A stretch of 64,000 nt of DNA from Roseivirga sp. E12 (lineage in GTDB: Bacteria; Bacteroidota; Bacteroidia; Cytophagales; Cyclobacteriaceae). Positions 47,185 to 56,501 of the stretch are shown here, in pieces. Under the pieces are notes generated by a model. That model was given only the letters and a program-made list of their open reading frames with translations, was not told the origin of the DNA and ran no database searches. Each line of letters opens with the position of its first letter. The stretch's first letter is position 1. The stretch is from the NCBI RefSeq assembly GCF_017592825.1, contig NZ_JAGFMD010000001.1:868001-932000 (forward strand), given 5' to 3'. The translations under genes and the position numbers were made by a program.

Positions 47185-47510
47185 CTACAACTGTCTCCTG
47201 ACTACTAGGTAGGGTGAATAACTTGCAGCTGTATATACTCATGAACCATCCAAAACACTCATGAGACATATTAGACCATTCGGAATTTCAAAAACACAAA
47301 TCCAAAAGCTCTGTTCCTGCTAACATCGAGCTATCAGTGCAATTCAAGTTCAGATCAAATATTGGTCGAAGCACATAAACTTATGTTTAAGACTCTAAAA
47401 CATTACATCAAATTGACTCTTGAGTATTTATACACTCTATTGAAGATAGAAATATGAATCAGATATTTCGGTTGTCCTTCATACGGTACTTATTACTTTC
47501 GCTTCTACCC
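47185..47510. other. Gene-free spacer before the MATE transporter gene
   Basis: About 326 bases with no supportable ORF apart from the possible N-terminal extension of the MATE gene (47454-47510). Two copies of actcatga occur near 47240-47265. No terminator or promoter could be fixed. Confidence 0.4.
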
Positions 47511-48872
47511 ATGAAGCAAGCTAAAGCATCGCTCACCGAAGGCAATATCTTAAAGGCTTTAATTGCCCTTGCCTTCCCTATTATTGGAGCGAACCTCTTG
47601 CAAACTGGCTACCAGCTAGTGGATGCTTTTTGGGTGGGACGACTAGGTGCAAATGCTGTAGCAGCCGTTTCGGTGAGCTATCCGGTCAACTTTCTATTGA
47701 TATCTCTGACCTCTGGTTTTGCCTTTGCCGGAACCATTCTTGTTGCCCAATATGCAGGTGCCAAAAACTTAAAAATGGTTAACCATGTAGCCATTCAGTC
47801 TATGGTGATGGTTTTCATAATGTCATTGGTTCTATCAGCTGTAGCTTATGGCCTTTCCCCACAAATACTGACTTGGCTTGGGGTCGAACAAGAGATTTTT
47901 GCCGAAGCAAACCTATTCCAACGTGTCATTTTTATCGGCCTCGTTTTCAATTTTAGCTTTATCCTCTTTCAATCACTCTTAAGAGGTATCGGAGAGGTTC
48001 GGGTTCCATTGTATATCAACGCCCTTAGCCTGAGCCTCAATTTCCTCCTCGATCCGCTCTTTATCTACGGTTGGGGACCGATTCCGGCCTATGGGGTTGC
48101 GGGTGCTGCCTACTCCACTTTAGCCACCTTGGGGCTTTCTGCCTTGATTGGTCATTATATTTTGTTCTATGGCAAGACCGGCTTCAACTTAAAACTCAAG
48201 GGCTTTCGATTCGATTTTCCTCTGTTAAAAAAGGCATTCAAATTAGGTATGCCCTCCTCTATGGAAATCTCCGCCAGAGCATTAGGATTGACATTATTAA
48301 CCGGTGTCGCGGCCAAATTCGGAACTGAGGTGCTAGCTGCCTATGGTGTAGGTGCTCGGCTGATCAGTTTCGTTGTTATAGTGGCATTAGGACTCATGAA
48401 GGCAAATGCCACTTTAGTAGGCCAGAATATTGGAGCACAAAAAATGGGGCGTGCCGAGAAGACCTCTAATTATGCAGCCACTATTGCATTTGTCTCTATG
48501 AGTTTGATAGGTATCCTATTCTTTGCCTTTGCTGAACCCATCGTTAGAACCTTCCTCGATTCGACAGACGAAGTAGTTTTAATGGGTGTGTCCTTCGTAA
48601 AAATCACGGCACCTTCTTTCGGGTTCATGGGTGTACAGTTAGCCCTAGTCGGAACCCTGAGGGGATCTGGTAATACAGTCGAATCAATGCTCTTCACCAT
48701 CATTGGTATTTGGGTGATTCAGTTTCCTTTCGCTTGGATGGTGTCTAACATGGAATCTATGGGCTACCTAGGCATTTGGTGGTCATTTCCCGTTTCTTAT
48801 GTACTACCAGCCATTATCACCTTTATTTGGTATAAGACAGGCACCTGGAAGAAGAAGCAGATTATTGCGTGA
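47511..48872 (+). CDS. MATE-family multidrug/toxin efflux transporter
   Basis: A 453-residue, about twelve-helix inner-membrane antiporter. The start MKQAKASLTEGNILKALI at 47511 matches the family N-terminus; an in-frame extension starts at 47454. Conserved MATE segments include LVDAFWVGRLGANAVAAVSVSYP, LRGIGEVRVPLYINALSLSLNFLLDPLFIYG and GLMKANATLVGQNIGAQKMGRAEKTS. It probably exports cationic compounds using Na+ or H+. A heptamer array begins at the base after its stop. Confidence 0.93.
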   Translation: MKQAKASLTEGNILKALIALAFPIIGANLLQTGYQLVDAFWVGRLGANAVAAVSVSYPVNFLLISLTSGFAFAGTILVAQYAGAKNLKMVNHVAIQSMVMVFIMSLVLSAVAYGLSPQILTWLGVEQEIFAEANLFQRVIFIGLVFNFSFILFQSLLRGIGEVRVPLYINALSLSLNFLLDPLFIYGWGPIPAYGVAGAAYSTLATLGLSALIGHYILFYGKTGFNLKLKGFRFDFPLLKKAFKLGMPSSMEISARALGLTLLTGVAAKFGTEVLAAYGVGARLISFVVIVALGLMKANATLVGQNIGAQKMGRAEKTSNYAATIAFVSMSLIGILFFAFAEPIVRTFLDSTDEVVLMGVSFVKITAPSFGFMGVQLALVGTLRGSGNTVESMLFTIIGIWVIQFPFAWMVSNMESMGYLGIWWSFPVSYVLPAIITFIWYKTGTWKKKQIIA

Positions 48873-48956
48873 GCGTAGTGCGTAATACGTATGGCGTAGC
48901 GAGTATTGGGTATTGCGTAGTGCGTAGTGCGTAGTGTGTAATACGTAGCGCGTACG
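48873..48956 (+). repeat. Heptamer tandem array, family A (12 units)
   Basis: Twelve consecutive 7-nt units start exactly at the base after the MATE stop (48870-48872). They include gcgtagt (four times), gcgtaat, acgtatg, gcgtagc, gagtatt, gggtatt, gtgtaat, acgtagc and gcgtacg. They follow the GTA-centred consensus seen at 105-160, and units gcgtagt and gagtatt are identical at both loci. Confidence 0.85.
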
Positions 48957-48972
48957 TTATAATTAATATTGA

Positions 48973-49021
48973 GTTCTTGGTTCATGGTACGTGATACTTG
49001 GTACGCAATACTCAATACCCA
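48973..49021 (-). repeat. Inverted degenerate heptamer array, family A (7 units)
   Basis: Seven 7-nt units on the plus strand read gttcttg, gttcatg, gtacgtg, atacttg, gtacgca, atactca, ataccca. On the minus strand they contain gggtatt, gagtatt and gcgtacc, the family-A words in reverse orientation. Together with the array 16 bases upstream they form a long imperfect inverted repeat in the MATE-fhs spacer. Confidence 0.75.
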
Positions 49022-49118
49022 CAAGAAGCCGTTCAGATAAAATTACTGAAGCTCATTCTGCAAACGATTGAAATGTCAGCGAAAACATTAACTTCAGGCC
49101 CGTAAACTACTTTTTCGA

Positions 49119-50807
49119 ATGGATAAGAAAACCCACAACCTAACTGATATTGACATTGCCCAAGCAGCGGAGATCAGGCACATTAATGAAATTGCAGCCA
49201 AACTAAGTCTTTCACCAGACGATTTAGAGCACTACGGTAAATACAAGGCCAAGCTTCCAATGAAGCTGATGAATCAAGACAATATTGATTCGGCTAATCT
49301 CATACTGGTCACAGCCATGACCCCTACTCCGGCAGGAGAAGGCAAAACAACCACATCAATTGGCCTTTCTGAAGGTCTGAACAAAATTGGCAAGAAGACT
49401 TGCGTAGTACTTCGCGAACCTTCTTTGGGTCCTGTTTTTGGTATTAAAGGGGGTGCTGCCGGTGGTGGTTATTCTCAGGTAATTCCTATGGAGGATATCA
49501 ATCTCCATTTTACTGGTGACTTCTCTGCAGTAGAAAAAGCCAACAACCTGCTTTCTGCATTGATTGACAACAACATTCAAAGCAAAACCAATAACCTTAA
49601 CATCGACCCTAGAACCATTGCCTGGAAACGAGTAATGGATATGAATGACCGATCGTTACGTCAAATCACTATAGGTTTAGGCGGAACAACTAACGGCATT
49701 CCTAGAGAAGATGGTTTTAACATTACACCAGCTTCTGAGGTAATGGCAATTCTGTGTATGGCAGAGAACTTCACAGACCTAAAGAGTAGGCTAGGCAATA
49801 TCTTTATTGGCTACACATTCACAAAGGAGCCGGTTTATGCGCGTGACTTAAAAGCTGAGAACGCTATGGCTATTCTATTGAAAGATGCTATTCAGCCTAA
49901 CCTAGTTCAAACCCTTGAAGGCAACCCTGCTATTATCCATGGCGGCCCTTTTGCCAATATTGCTCAAGGAACCAACACTGTTATTGCTACTAAAATGGGA
50001 ATGTCACTTTCAGACTATGTCGTAACTGAGGCAGGCTTTGGAGCAGATTTAGGAGCGGAAAAGTTCTTCGATATCAAGTGTGCATCATCGGGGCTTAAGC
50101 CAAAGGCAGTAGTCTTAGTAGCTACAATTAGAGCTCTGAGACACCATGGTGGAGCACCGAAAGAAGAGTACAATACACCAAGCATGGATCGTGTGAAAAC
50201 TGGATTCGCTAACCTTGGAAAGCACATCGAAAATCTTCAGAAATTTGGATTCAGCCCTGTGGTAGCAATTAATGCCTTTCCATCTGACACTGAGAATGAG
50301 GTTGAATTGATTAAGAAAATGTGTGCGAGTCAGGGAGTACATGCCGTAGTTGCCAGAGGCTGGGCCGAAGGTGGTGATGGTATGATAGAACTTGCCGAAG
50401 CAGTAGTGAGCACCATCGATAATTATGACAACGGTTTTCAGCCGTTATACAATTGGGACTCTCCTATTAAAGACAAAATTGAAATCATTGCAAAAGAGAT
50501 TTATGGCGCTGACGCTGTCGAGTTTTCCAAGAAAGCAAAGTTGCAGATGAAGCGCATTGAGAAGCTAGGTTTTAGTGACCTTCCTATTTGTATGGCTAAG
50601 ACCCAGAAATCATTAAGCGACAATGAATTCAGACATGGACGTCCTGAGAATTTCGTTGTAAATGTGAGAGAGTTTGAATATGCCACCGGTGCGGGTTTTA
50701 TTATCCCAATACTCGGTCAAATGATGCGTATGCCTGGCTTACCAGCAATACCTGCTTCAGAAGGCATGTCCATTGATGACAATGGAGTAATATCTGGATT
50801 GTCATAG
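49119..50807 (+). CDS. fhs: Formate--tetrahydrofolate ligase
   Basis: A 562-residue enzyme joining formate to THF with ATP to give 10-formyl-THF. ATP-binding TPTPAGEGKTTTSIGLSEGL, the metal/formyl-phosphate loop REPSLGPVFGIKGGAAGGGYSQV, and GLGGTTNGIPRE are typical. It is immediately upstream of the formate dehydrogenase genes (17 bases to fdhD). This places formate at a branch between assimilation through folate and oxidation to CO2. Confidence 0.96.
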   Translation: MDKKTHNLTDIDIAQAAEIRHINEIAAKLSLSPDDLEHYGKYKAKLPMKLMNQDNIDSANLILVTAMTPTPAGEGKTTTSIGLSEGLNKIGKKTCVVLREPSLGPVFGIKGGAAGGGYSQVIPMEDINLHFTGDFSAVEKANNLLSALIDNNIQSKTNNLNIDPRTIAWKRVMDMNDRSLRQITIGLGGTTNGIPREDGFNITPASEVMAILCMAENFTDLKSRLGNIFIGYTFTKEPVYARDLKAENAMAILLKDAIQPNLVQTLEGNPAIIHGGPFANIAQGTNTVIATKMGMSLSDYVVTEAGFGADLGAEKFFDIKCASSGLKPKAVVLVATIRALRHHGGAPKEEYNTPSMDRVKTGFANLGKHIENLQKFGFSPVVAINAFPSDTENEVELIKKMCASQGVHAVVARGWAEGGDGMIELAEAVVSTIDNYDNGFQPLYNWDSPIKDKIEIIAKEIYGADAVEFSKKAKLQMKRIEKLGFSDLPICMAKTQKSLSDNEFRHGRPENFVVNVREFEYATGAGFIIPILGQMMRMPGLPAIPASEGMSIDDNGVISGLS

Positions 50808-50823
50808 TATCGTAATCTAATAT

Positions 50824-51666
50824 ATGGGCGTTCCTGTTCAGCCAGTAGAAGTAATAAGAGTAGGATCTCAGTCGCCTGAGACCAAACCTGACTTGGTGGT
50901 TTCTGAAGAACCCTTAGAAATTCGGATTGGACATGGCGAGAGTGATGATCGTAAGCAATTCAGCGTTTCTGTGACGATGCGAACTCCGGGTAACGATGAG
51001 GCCCTTTGTCTGGGTTTTCTTTTTACTGAAGGAATTATCAACTCTATGGACGAAGTGATCAGTGTAAAGTATTGCGAAGACCTTGGTCGTGCTGAAGGCA
51101 TGGAAAACCTGATGCGGGTTGAGTTACAACCTTTTGTAGAGATTAGCGATGAGCAATTCAAAAGAAATTTCTACACTACCTCTAGTTGTGGCGTTTGCGG
51201 AAAGGCATCGATAGATTCAATTAAAGTAAGCTGCGAGGCCTTATCCAGCGAGTCTATTCAGGTAGATAAGAAAGTACTCTTTGGCCTCCCCGATAGCCTG
51301 CGGTCGGCCCAGGACGTATTCAAGCATACAGGTGGCTTACATGCGTCCGGATTGTTTGATACTGAAGGTCAATTAATTGCCCATCAAGAGGATGTTGGCA
51401 GACACAATGCACTGGATAAATTGATCGGAGAAGGACTAATCAAGAAGACACTGCCATTATCAAAATCCGTATTGGTTTTGAGTGGCCGCATAAGTTTCGA
51501 GCTGGTACAAAAGGCATTAAGAGCAGGGATTCAAATGATTGCGGCTGTAGGAGCTCCTTCAAGTTTGGCCGTCAATCTTGCTGAAGAGTTCGGCATGACC
51601 TTGATCGGCTTTCTGAAAGATGATCGGTTTAACGTTTATACAGGTAAAGAACGAGTGACCTTATGA
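50824..51666 (+). CDS. fdhD: Formate dehydrogenase accessory sulfurtransferase FdhD
   Basis: A 280-residue FdhD that transfers sulfur from a cysteine desulfurase to the molybdenum cofactor of formate dehydrogenase. The redox/transfer site is in TSSCGVCGKAS, a Cys-x-x-Cys loop, and GRHNALDKLIG is the family signature. Its stop overlaps the start of the DUF7009 gene by 4 bases. Genomic linkage to fds genes matches its role. Confidence 0.95.
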   Translation: MGVPVQPVEVIRVGSQSPETKPDLVVSEEPLEIRIGHGESDDRKQFSVSVTMRTPGNDEALCLGFLFTEGIINSMDEVISVKYCEDLGRAEGMENLMRVELQPFVEISDEQFKRNFYTTSSCGVCGKASIDSIKVSCEALSSESIQVDKKVLFGLPDSLRSAQDVFKHTGGLHASGLFDTEGQLIAHQEDVGRHNALDKLIGEGLIKKTLPLSKSVLVLSGRISFELVQKALRAGIQMIAAVGAPSSLAVNLAEEFGMTLIGFLKDDRFNVYTGKERVTL

Positions 51667-52025
51667 AGTTGAGAATCCAAGGAAATAGCATTCGACTGAG
51701 GCTCACGCAAACCGAGGTAAGCAACTTCGGAAAGGAAGGAGTCTGTTCAGCAAGGTTAGAGTTCCCTAACGGAAAATCGTTGACCTATCGACTTGTCACA
51801 CAGGCTGAATTAGGAAGTTATTTTAATGATGAAGTCATCACCATTAACCTCCCTCAAGCAAGCGTTGAAAGCTGGATTGAATCAGATCAAGTGGGAATCA
51901 AGGGAGAACTACCCCTAGAAAACGGGGATAAATTGAGTATTTTAGTTGAAAAGGATTTCAAGTGTTTGACGGCACGCTCCGAAGATGAGAGCGATATGTT
52001 TCCAAACCCAAAAGAAAGTCATTAA
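51663..52025 (+). CDS. Small conserved protein, DUF7009 type
   Basis: A 120-residue protein beginning MKLRIQGNSIRLRLTQTEV and ending with an acidic tail. It is overlap-coupled to fdhD and precedes the NuoEF-like subunit gene by 15 bases. The sequence looks like DUF7009, found near formate dehydrogenases in Bacteroidota. Its position suggests a maturation or assembly role for the enzyme, but no function is known. No catalytic motif is apparent. Confidence 0.6.
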   Translation: MKLRIQGNSIRLRLTQTEVSNFGKEGVCSARLEFPNGKSLTYRLVTQAELGSYFNDEVITINLPQASVESWIESDQVGIKGELPLENGDKLSILVEKDFKCLTARSEDESDMFPNPKESH

Positions 52026-52040
52026 CAGTTATAAAATAAG

Positions 52041-53690
52041 ATGTCAGAAAATCTTAGTGCACTATCAGGTAGAAAAGGATTAGAAGATAACCTCTTCGAG
52101 CAACTGGTGGAAAAGTCCAAAGTGACAGGGTCCCCAGACAATGAAGAGTTAAAGGCTCTGGCCGAAAAATACCTTATGGGTGATGCAATTACCTATGGTA
52201 CAGCTTCATTTTATGACTTCATGAAGAAAGAACATGAAGGCGTAAAAGTCCATGTCTGCAACGGAAGTGCCTGTCTGGTCGCTGGAACACAAGACAGTGT
52301 CAAAGGAAAACTCTCAAGACACTTTAAAGACGAAGAAGTTGGTCATATGTGCTGCCTTGGTCGCTGTCATGAAAACAGTGCCTTCAATTATAATGGCACC
52401 AACTATTCCGGAGATGCCATCAATGATCTGGAAACAATCATTGAAAAAAAAGACAAAGATCTTAGTGATACCTATGCTGTTGGCGCCACAGGCGAGCGTG
52501 TACTAACTGGTGCGGCCATGACGGCCGAGCAGTTTAAAGAAGAATTCTCAAAAATCTTAGCCAATGGGCCTGAATGGGCCTTAAAACAAATCAAAGCTTC
52601 AAATATTCGTGGCCGAGGTGGCGCTGGCTTCCCAATGAGCTTCAAGCTTAATGCCTGCCGAAATGAAGCAGAGCCTCAGAAATACATTGTCTGTAATGCA
52701 GATGAAGGCGACCCTGGAGCCTATTCAGACCGCTACCTTTTAGAAGAGCAACCCATGTTAGTCCTCTTTGGAATGATGACTGCCGGATACATTGTAGGAG
52801 CTGACCACGGAGCCGTTTACATTCGAGGTGAGTATCCTGAATCGGTGAAAGCATGTGCTGATGCTGTCAAAGCACTTGAGGCTATCGGTATGCATGGCGA
52901 TAATATTGGCGGCACAGATTTCAGCTATAGATTTAAAGTAATTGAAGGTGCGGGAGCCTATATCTGTGGTGAAGAAACCGCCCTTCTCTCCTCTTTAGAA
53001 GGTCAACGACCTGAGGTTCGAGTAAGACCACCATTCCCAGCACAAAAAGGACTCTTTAACAAACCGACTATTGTCAACAATGTTGAGACATTAGCTGCGG
53101 TTCCTTGGATCATTAGAAACGGTGGAGATCAGTATGCCAAGCTTGGAACAGAAAAGTCCACAGGAACCAAATTGGTTTGTCTCGATTCATTCTTCAATAA
53201 ACCGGGAATGTATGAAGTCGAAATGGGTCACTCCTTCAAATCACTTGTTTATGAAACTGGAGGCGGATTTAAAGAGCCTGTTAAGGCTGTTCATGTCGGT
53301 GGCCCATTGGGTGGAATTGTGCCGACCCATAAGATAGATGATCTGAACATTGACTTTGAAAGCTTTGCAAATGGTGGCTTTCTTTTAGGTCATGCCGGAA
53401 TCGTCTCGGTTCCTGAGAAATTTCCAATGATCGAGTACCTAGAACACCTTTTCGAGTTTACTGCTGATGAATCCTGCGGCAAATGTTTTCCATGCAGTAT
53501 AGGCTCGGTTCGCGGTAAGGAAATGATCGCCAACTCTAGAAATGGAGAGAAAATGGATCGCCAGTTAATGGATGACTTACTCGAAACCTTAGAAATAGGC
53601 TCACTATGTGCCTTAGGTGGAGGATTGCCATTAGGTATAAAGAATGCTTTAGAATATTTTGAAGAAGAACTTAGAAGCTACTTTCTATAA
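52041..53690 (+). CDS. fdsB: NAD-linked formate dehydrogenase beta subunit, NuoE-NuoF fusion
   Basis: A 549-residue diaphorase subunit transferring electrons to NAD+. The N-terminal NuoE-like [2Fe-2S] domain has CNGSAC and CCLGRC. The NuoF-like part has RGRGGAGFPMSFKL (FMN/NADH), GAYICGEETALLSSLEGQRPEVR and DESCGKCFPCSIGSVRG...CALGGG for a [4Fe-4S] cluster. Fusion of the two modules means no separate small subunit gene is needed. It pairs with the molybdenum subunit 11 bases downstream. Confidence 0.92.
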   Translation: MSENLSALSGRKGLEDNLFEQLVEKSKVTGSPDNEELKALAEKYLMGDAITYGTASFYDFMKKEHEGVKVHVCNGSACLVAGTQDSVKGKLSRHFKDEEVGHMCCLGRCHENSAFNYNGTNYSGDAINDLETIIEKKDKDLSDTYAVGATGERVLTGAAMTAEQFKEEFSKILANGPEWALKQIKASNIRGRGGAGFPMSFKLNACRNEAEPQKYIVCNADEGDPGAYSDRYLLEEQPMLVLFGMMTAGYIVGADHGAVYIRGEYPESVKACADAVKALEAIGMHGDNIGGTDFSYRFKVIEGAGAYICGEETALLSSLEGQRPEVRVRPPFPAQKGLFNKPTIVNNVETLAAVPWIIRNGGDQYAKLGTEKSTGTKLVCLDSFFNKPGMYEVEMGHSFKSLVYETGGGFKEPVKAVHVGGPLGGIVPTHKIDDLNIDFESFANGGFLLGHAGIVSVPEKFPMIEYLEHLFEFTADESCGKCFPCSIGSVRGKEMIANSRNGEKMDRQLMDDLLETLEIGSLCALGGGLPLGIKNALEYFEEELRSYFL

Positions 53691-53701
53691 ACACGATTTA
53701 T

Positions 53702-56494
53702 ATGAGTGATTCAAAAAACATCGCCTACATCAATAATGAGCCCTTCGAGTTCGAGAGTGGTGAAACCATTCTTTCACTATTAAGGAGAAACTTTGGTGAC
53801 AATCCTGTTCCCACCTTATGTGATGCGCCCAACTTAGACCCCTTCGGTTCTTGCCGAGTGTGTAGCGTAGAAGTAGCCAGAGAGCAAGATGGTCCAACCA
53901 GAGTACAGGCATCATGTCATACACCAGTAATGGAAGGCTCTTTCATCTATACTCATACTGAGAAGATGGAGCGCCTGCGAAAAAATATTGTTGAGCTTGT
54001 TTTGACGGACTATCCAAAGGAGAAATTCGAGACTGACAACCCCAAAAACAATGAGTTAAAGCGGGTGGCCTACGATGTCGGAATCAAAATGGAGGAAGTA
54101 CGCTATGCTCCTGGAAGAAACCACTTAGATCGCACGGCCGATACTGCACATCCTTATATGCGAGCCAACTTGTCTTCTTGCATCAATTGCTTCCGTTGTG
54201 TGAGAGCATGCGATGAGGTCCAAGGAGAAATGGTATTGACAATGGAAGGTCGGGGCTTCGATAGTAAGATTGTCATGGGAATGAATGAAGGCTTTATGGA
54301 GTCCGATTGCGTCTCCTGCGGAGCCTGCTCACAGGCTTGTCCCACGGGAGCCATTACCGATGTTTTTGATTCCAAGACAAATGAGGCTGAAGAAACTACT
54401 AGGACAGTCTGTACTTATTGCGGAGTGGGCTGTAACCTGGATGTAGCAACTTCGAGTGGTGATATCGTAAGTATTACCGCTCCTTATGATGCAGAAGTAA
54501 ACCAAGGCCATACTTGCCTTAAAGGCAGATATGCATTCAAATTCTATGATCATCCCGAGCGACTACGCTCACCAATGGTGAGAAAGAAAGGTCAGCTAGA
54601 AAATGTGTCCTGGGACGAAGCGTATGATTACATAGTCGATAAGATTACCAATATCAGAGAAGAACATGGTCCAGATTCTATAGCGGGTATTTCTTCTGCC
54701 AGATGTACGAATGAAGAGAATTACCTCATGCAAAAATTCATTCGCGCTGTAGTCGGCACAAACAATATTGATTGCTGTGCTCGTGTGTGCCACTCCCCTA
54801 CAGCATTGGGTATGCAGCGCTCATTTGGAACTGGTGCTGCCACCAACTCGGTGATCGACATTAAGTATACTGATTGTATGATGGTGATCGGTGCCAACCC
54901 GACAGCAGCACACCCAGTTACAGGTGCCAAAATGAAGCAAGCTGCTATGAAAGGCACTAAGCTTATAGTGATTGACCCTAGAGAAATTGAACTAGCTAAG
55001 TATGCCGATCACTTCCTGCAATTGAGGCCAGGTACTAACGTGGCACTATTGAACATGCTACTCTATTACATCATTGATGAAGGACTAGCAGATAAAGCAT
55101 TCATTGATAACCGTACTGAAGGCTATGATGACTTTGTAGCTAACATTAAGAAGCTCGATATCAATGCAATGGAAGCCATTACGGGTGTAGACCGTGAAGA
55201 AGTACGAGCTGCAGCCATCACTTATGCTTCTGCACCAAATGCCATGTCTTTCCATGGGCTTGGCGTTACAGAACATTCTCAAGGAACGTTCACCGTTCAG
55301 CAGATTGCAGATCTTGCAATGATCACCGGTAACATTGGTCGAAGAGGTGTTGGTGTAAATCCACTTCGTGGACAAAATAATGTTCAAGGAGCTGCGGATA
55401 TGGGCGCTCAGCCTCATCAAGGAGCAGGCTACTTAGATATTACAGATCCAATGATCAACCAGAAGTATATCGACTTCTATAAGACTGATAAGATCCCATC
55501 CCACATAGGTTATAAAATTCCTGAAATGTTCGATGCAGCTATAGCAGGTGACTTGAAGGTCATGTGGATTATTGGTGAAGATGTAGTTCAGACTGATCCT
55601 AATACCAGCAAAGTCAAAAAAGCATTAACCAGCTTAGATCTTTTCATTGTCCAAGAACTCTTTATGACTGAGACAGCAATGCTTGCCGATGTAGTCCTTC
55701 CAGGAGCTTCCTTCCTTGAGAAATCAGGAACATTTACGAATGGGGAAAGACGAGTTCAGCGAGTCAACAAAGTGGTTGAGCCTGTTCCAGGCACCAAAGC
55801 TGATGGCCAAATCATTGTTGATGTAATGCAACGCATGGGCTACGATCAAGCAGATTATGCACCAGATACTATGCTAGAGGAGATCTCTCAGATCGTTCCT
55901 TTCTTCAGAGGAATCAAATGGGAAGAACTAGCTGAGAATGGTAAGCAATGGCCAGTGCCTGAGGATGGATCTAGTACCGAAATCATCCATATTGAAGAGT
56001 TCAAACGAGGAAAGGGTCTCTTTACCTACTTCGATTGGCGTGAATCCGAAGAGATCGTGGAGCATGGCGAAGAGTATCCTTATATCATCACTACCAACCG
56101 TGAGCTTGAGCATTACAATTGTGGTGCAATGACGCGTAGAACAGGTAATGGTGAAATCCTCAAAGAGGATGTGCTTCTTATCAATGAAAAAGACGCGTCT
56201 GACAATGGTATTTCGGATGGAGATATGGTATGTGTGACCTCAGCCCGAGGCAAAGTTGATATCAAAGCACGCATTACCGATGAGGTTAAACCTGGGGTAA
56301 TGAGTACTACCTTCCACTTCCCTGAGATCATGGTCAACTTAATCACCTCAGACGTTCATGACTCTGAAGCAAAATGCCCTGAATACAAGGTAGTGGCCGT
56401 TAAGATTAGGAAATCTAAAGGTGTGAATAAGTTGATGAAGACTTCTCAAAGTGCAGGTATGGAAACAGCCCCACTAGACAAGCTTAAAGATTGA
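53702..56494 (+). CDS. fdsA: Formate dehydrogenase alpha subunit, molybdenum/iron-sulfur
   Basis: A 930-residue catalytic subunit oxidising formate to CO2. The N-terminus has a [2Fe-2S] domain (Cys40, 51, 54, 72). Two ferredoxin-type [4Fe-4S] clusters follow (Cys160/163/166/170 and 203/206/209/213). The molybdopterin domain's [4Fe-4S] uses Cys237/240/244/272. The active-site metal ligand is Cys363 in ARVCHSPTALG, so this is a cysteine, not selenocysteine, enzyme. C-terminal bis-MGD-binding segments are present. It works with the NuoEF-like protein as an NAD-reducing, cytoplasmic complex. Confidence 0.95.
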   Translation: MSDSKNIAYINNEPFEFESGETILSLLRRNFGDNPVPTLCDAPNLDPFGSCRVCSVEVAREQDGPTRVQASCHTPVMEGSFIYTHTEKMERLRKNIVELVLTDYPKEKFETDNPKNNELKRVAYDVGIKMEEVRYAPGRNHLDRTADTAHPYMRANLSSCINCFRCVRACDEVQGEMVLTMEGRGFDSKIVMGMNEGFMESDCVSCGACSQACPTGAITDVFDSKTNEAEETTRTVCTYCGVGCNLDVATSSGDIVSITAPYDAEVNQGHTCLKGRYAFKFYDHPERLRSPMVRKKGQLENVSWDEAYDYIVDKITNIREEHGPDSIAGISSARCTNEENYLMQKFIRAVVGTNNIDCCARVCHSPTALGMQRSFGTGAATNSVIDIKYTDCMMVIGANPTAAHPVTGAKMKQAAMKGTKLIVIDPREIELAKYADHFLQLRPGTNVALLNMLLYYIIDEGLADKAFIDNRTEGYDDFVANIKKLDINAMEAITGVDREEVRAAAITYASAPNAMSFHGLGVTEHSQGTFTVQQIADLAMITGNIGRRGVGVNPLRGQNNVQGAADMGAQPHQGAGYLDITDPMINQKYIDFYKTDKIPSHIGYKIPEMFDAAIAGDLKVMWIIGEDVVQTDPNTSKVKKALTSLDLFIVQELFMTETAMLADVVLPGASFLEKSGTFTNGERRVQRVNKVVEPVPGTKADGQIIVDVMQRMGYDQADYAPDTMLEEISQIVPFFRGIKWEELAENGKQWPVPEDGSSTEIIHIEEFKRGKGLFTYFDWRESEEIVEHGEEYPYIITTNRELEHYNCGAMTRRTGNGEILKEDVLLINEKDASDNGISDGDMVCVTSARGKVDIKARITDEVKPGVMSTTFHFPEIMVNLITSDVHDSEAKCPEYKVVAVKIRKSKGVNKLMKTSQSAGMETAPLDKLKD

Positions 56495-56501
56495 TTCAAC
56501 G

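Noticed and set aside
53702-56494. Selenocysteine in formate dehydrogenase
   Set aside because: The active site is Cys (ARVCHSP) and there is no in-frame TGA.
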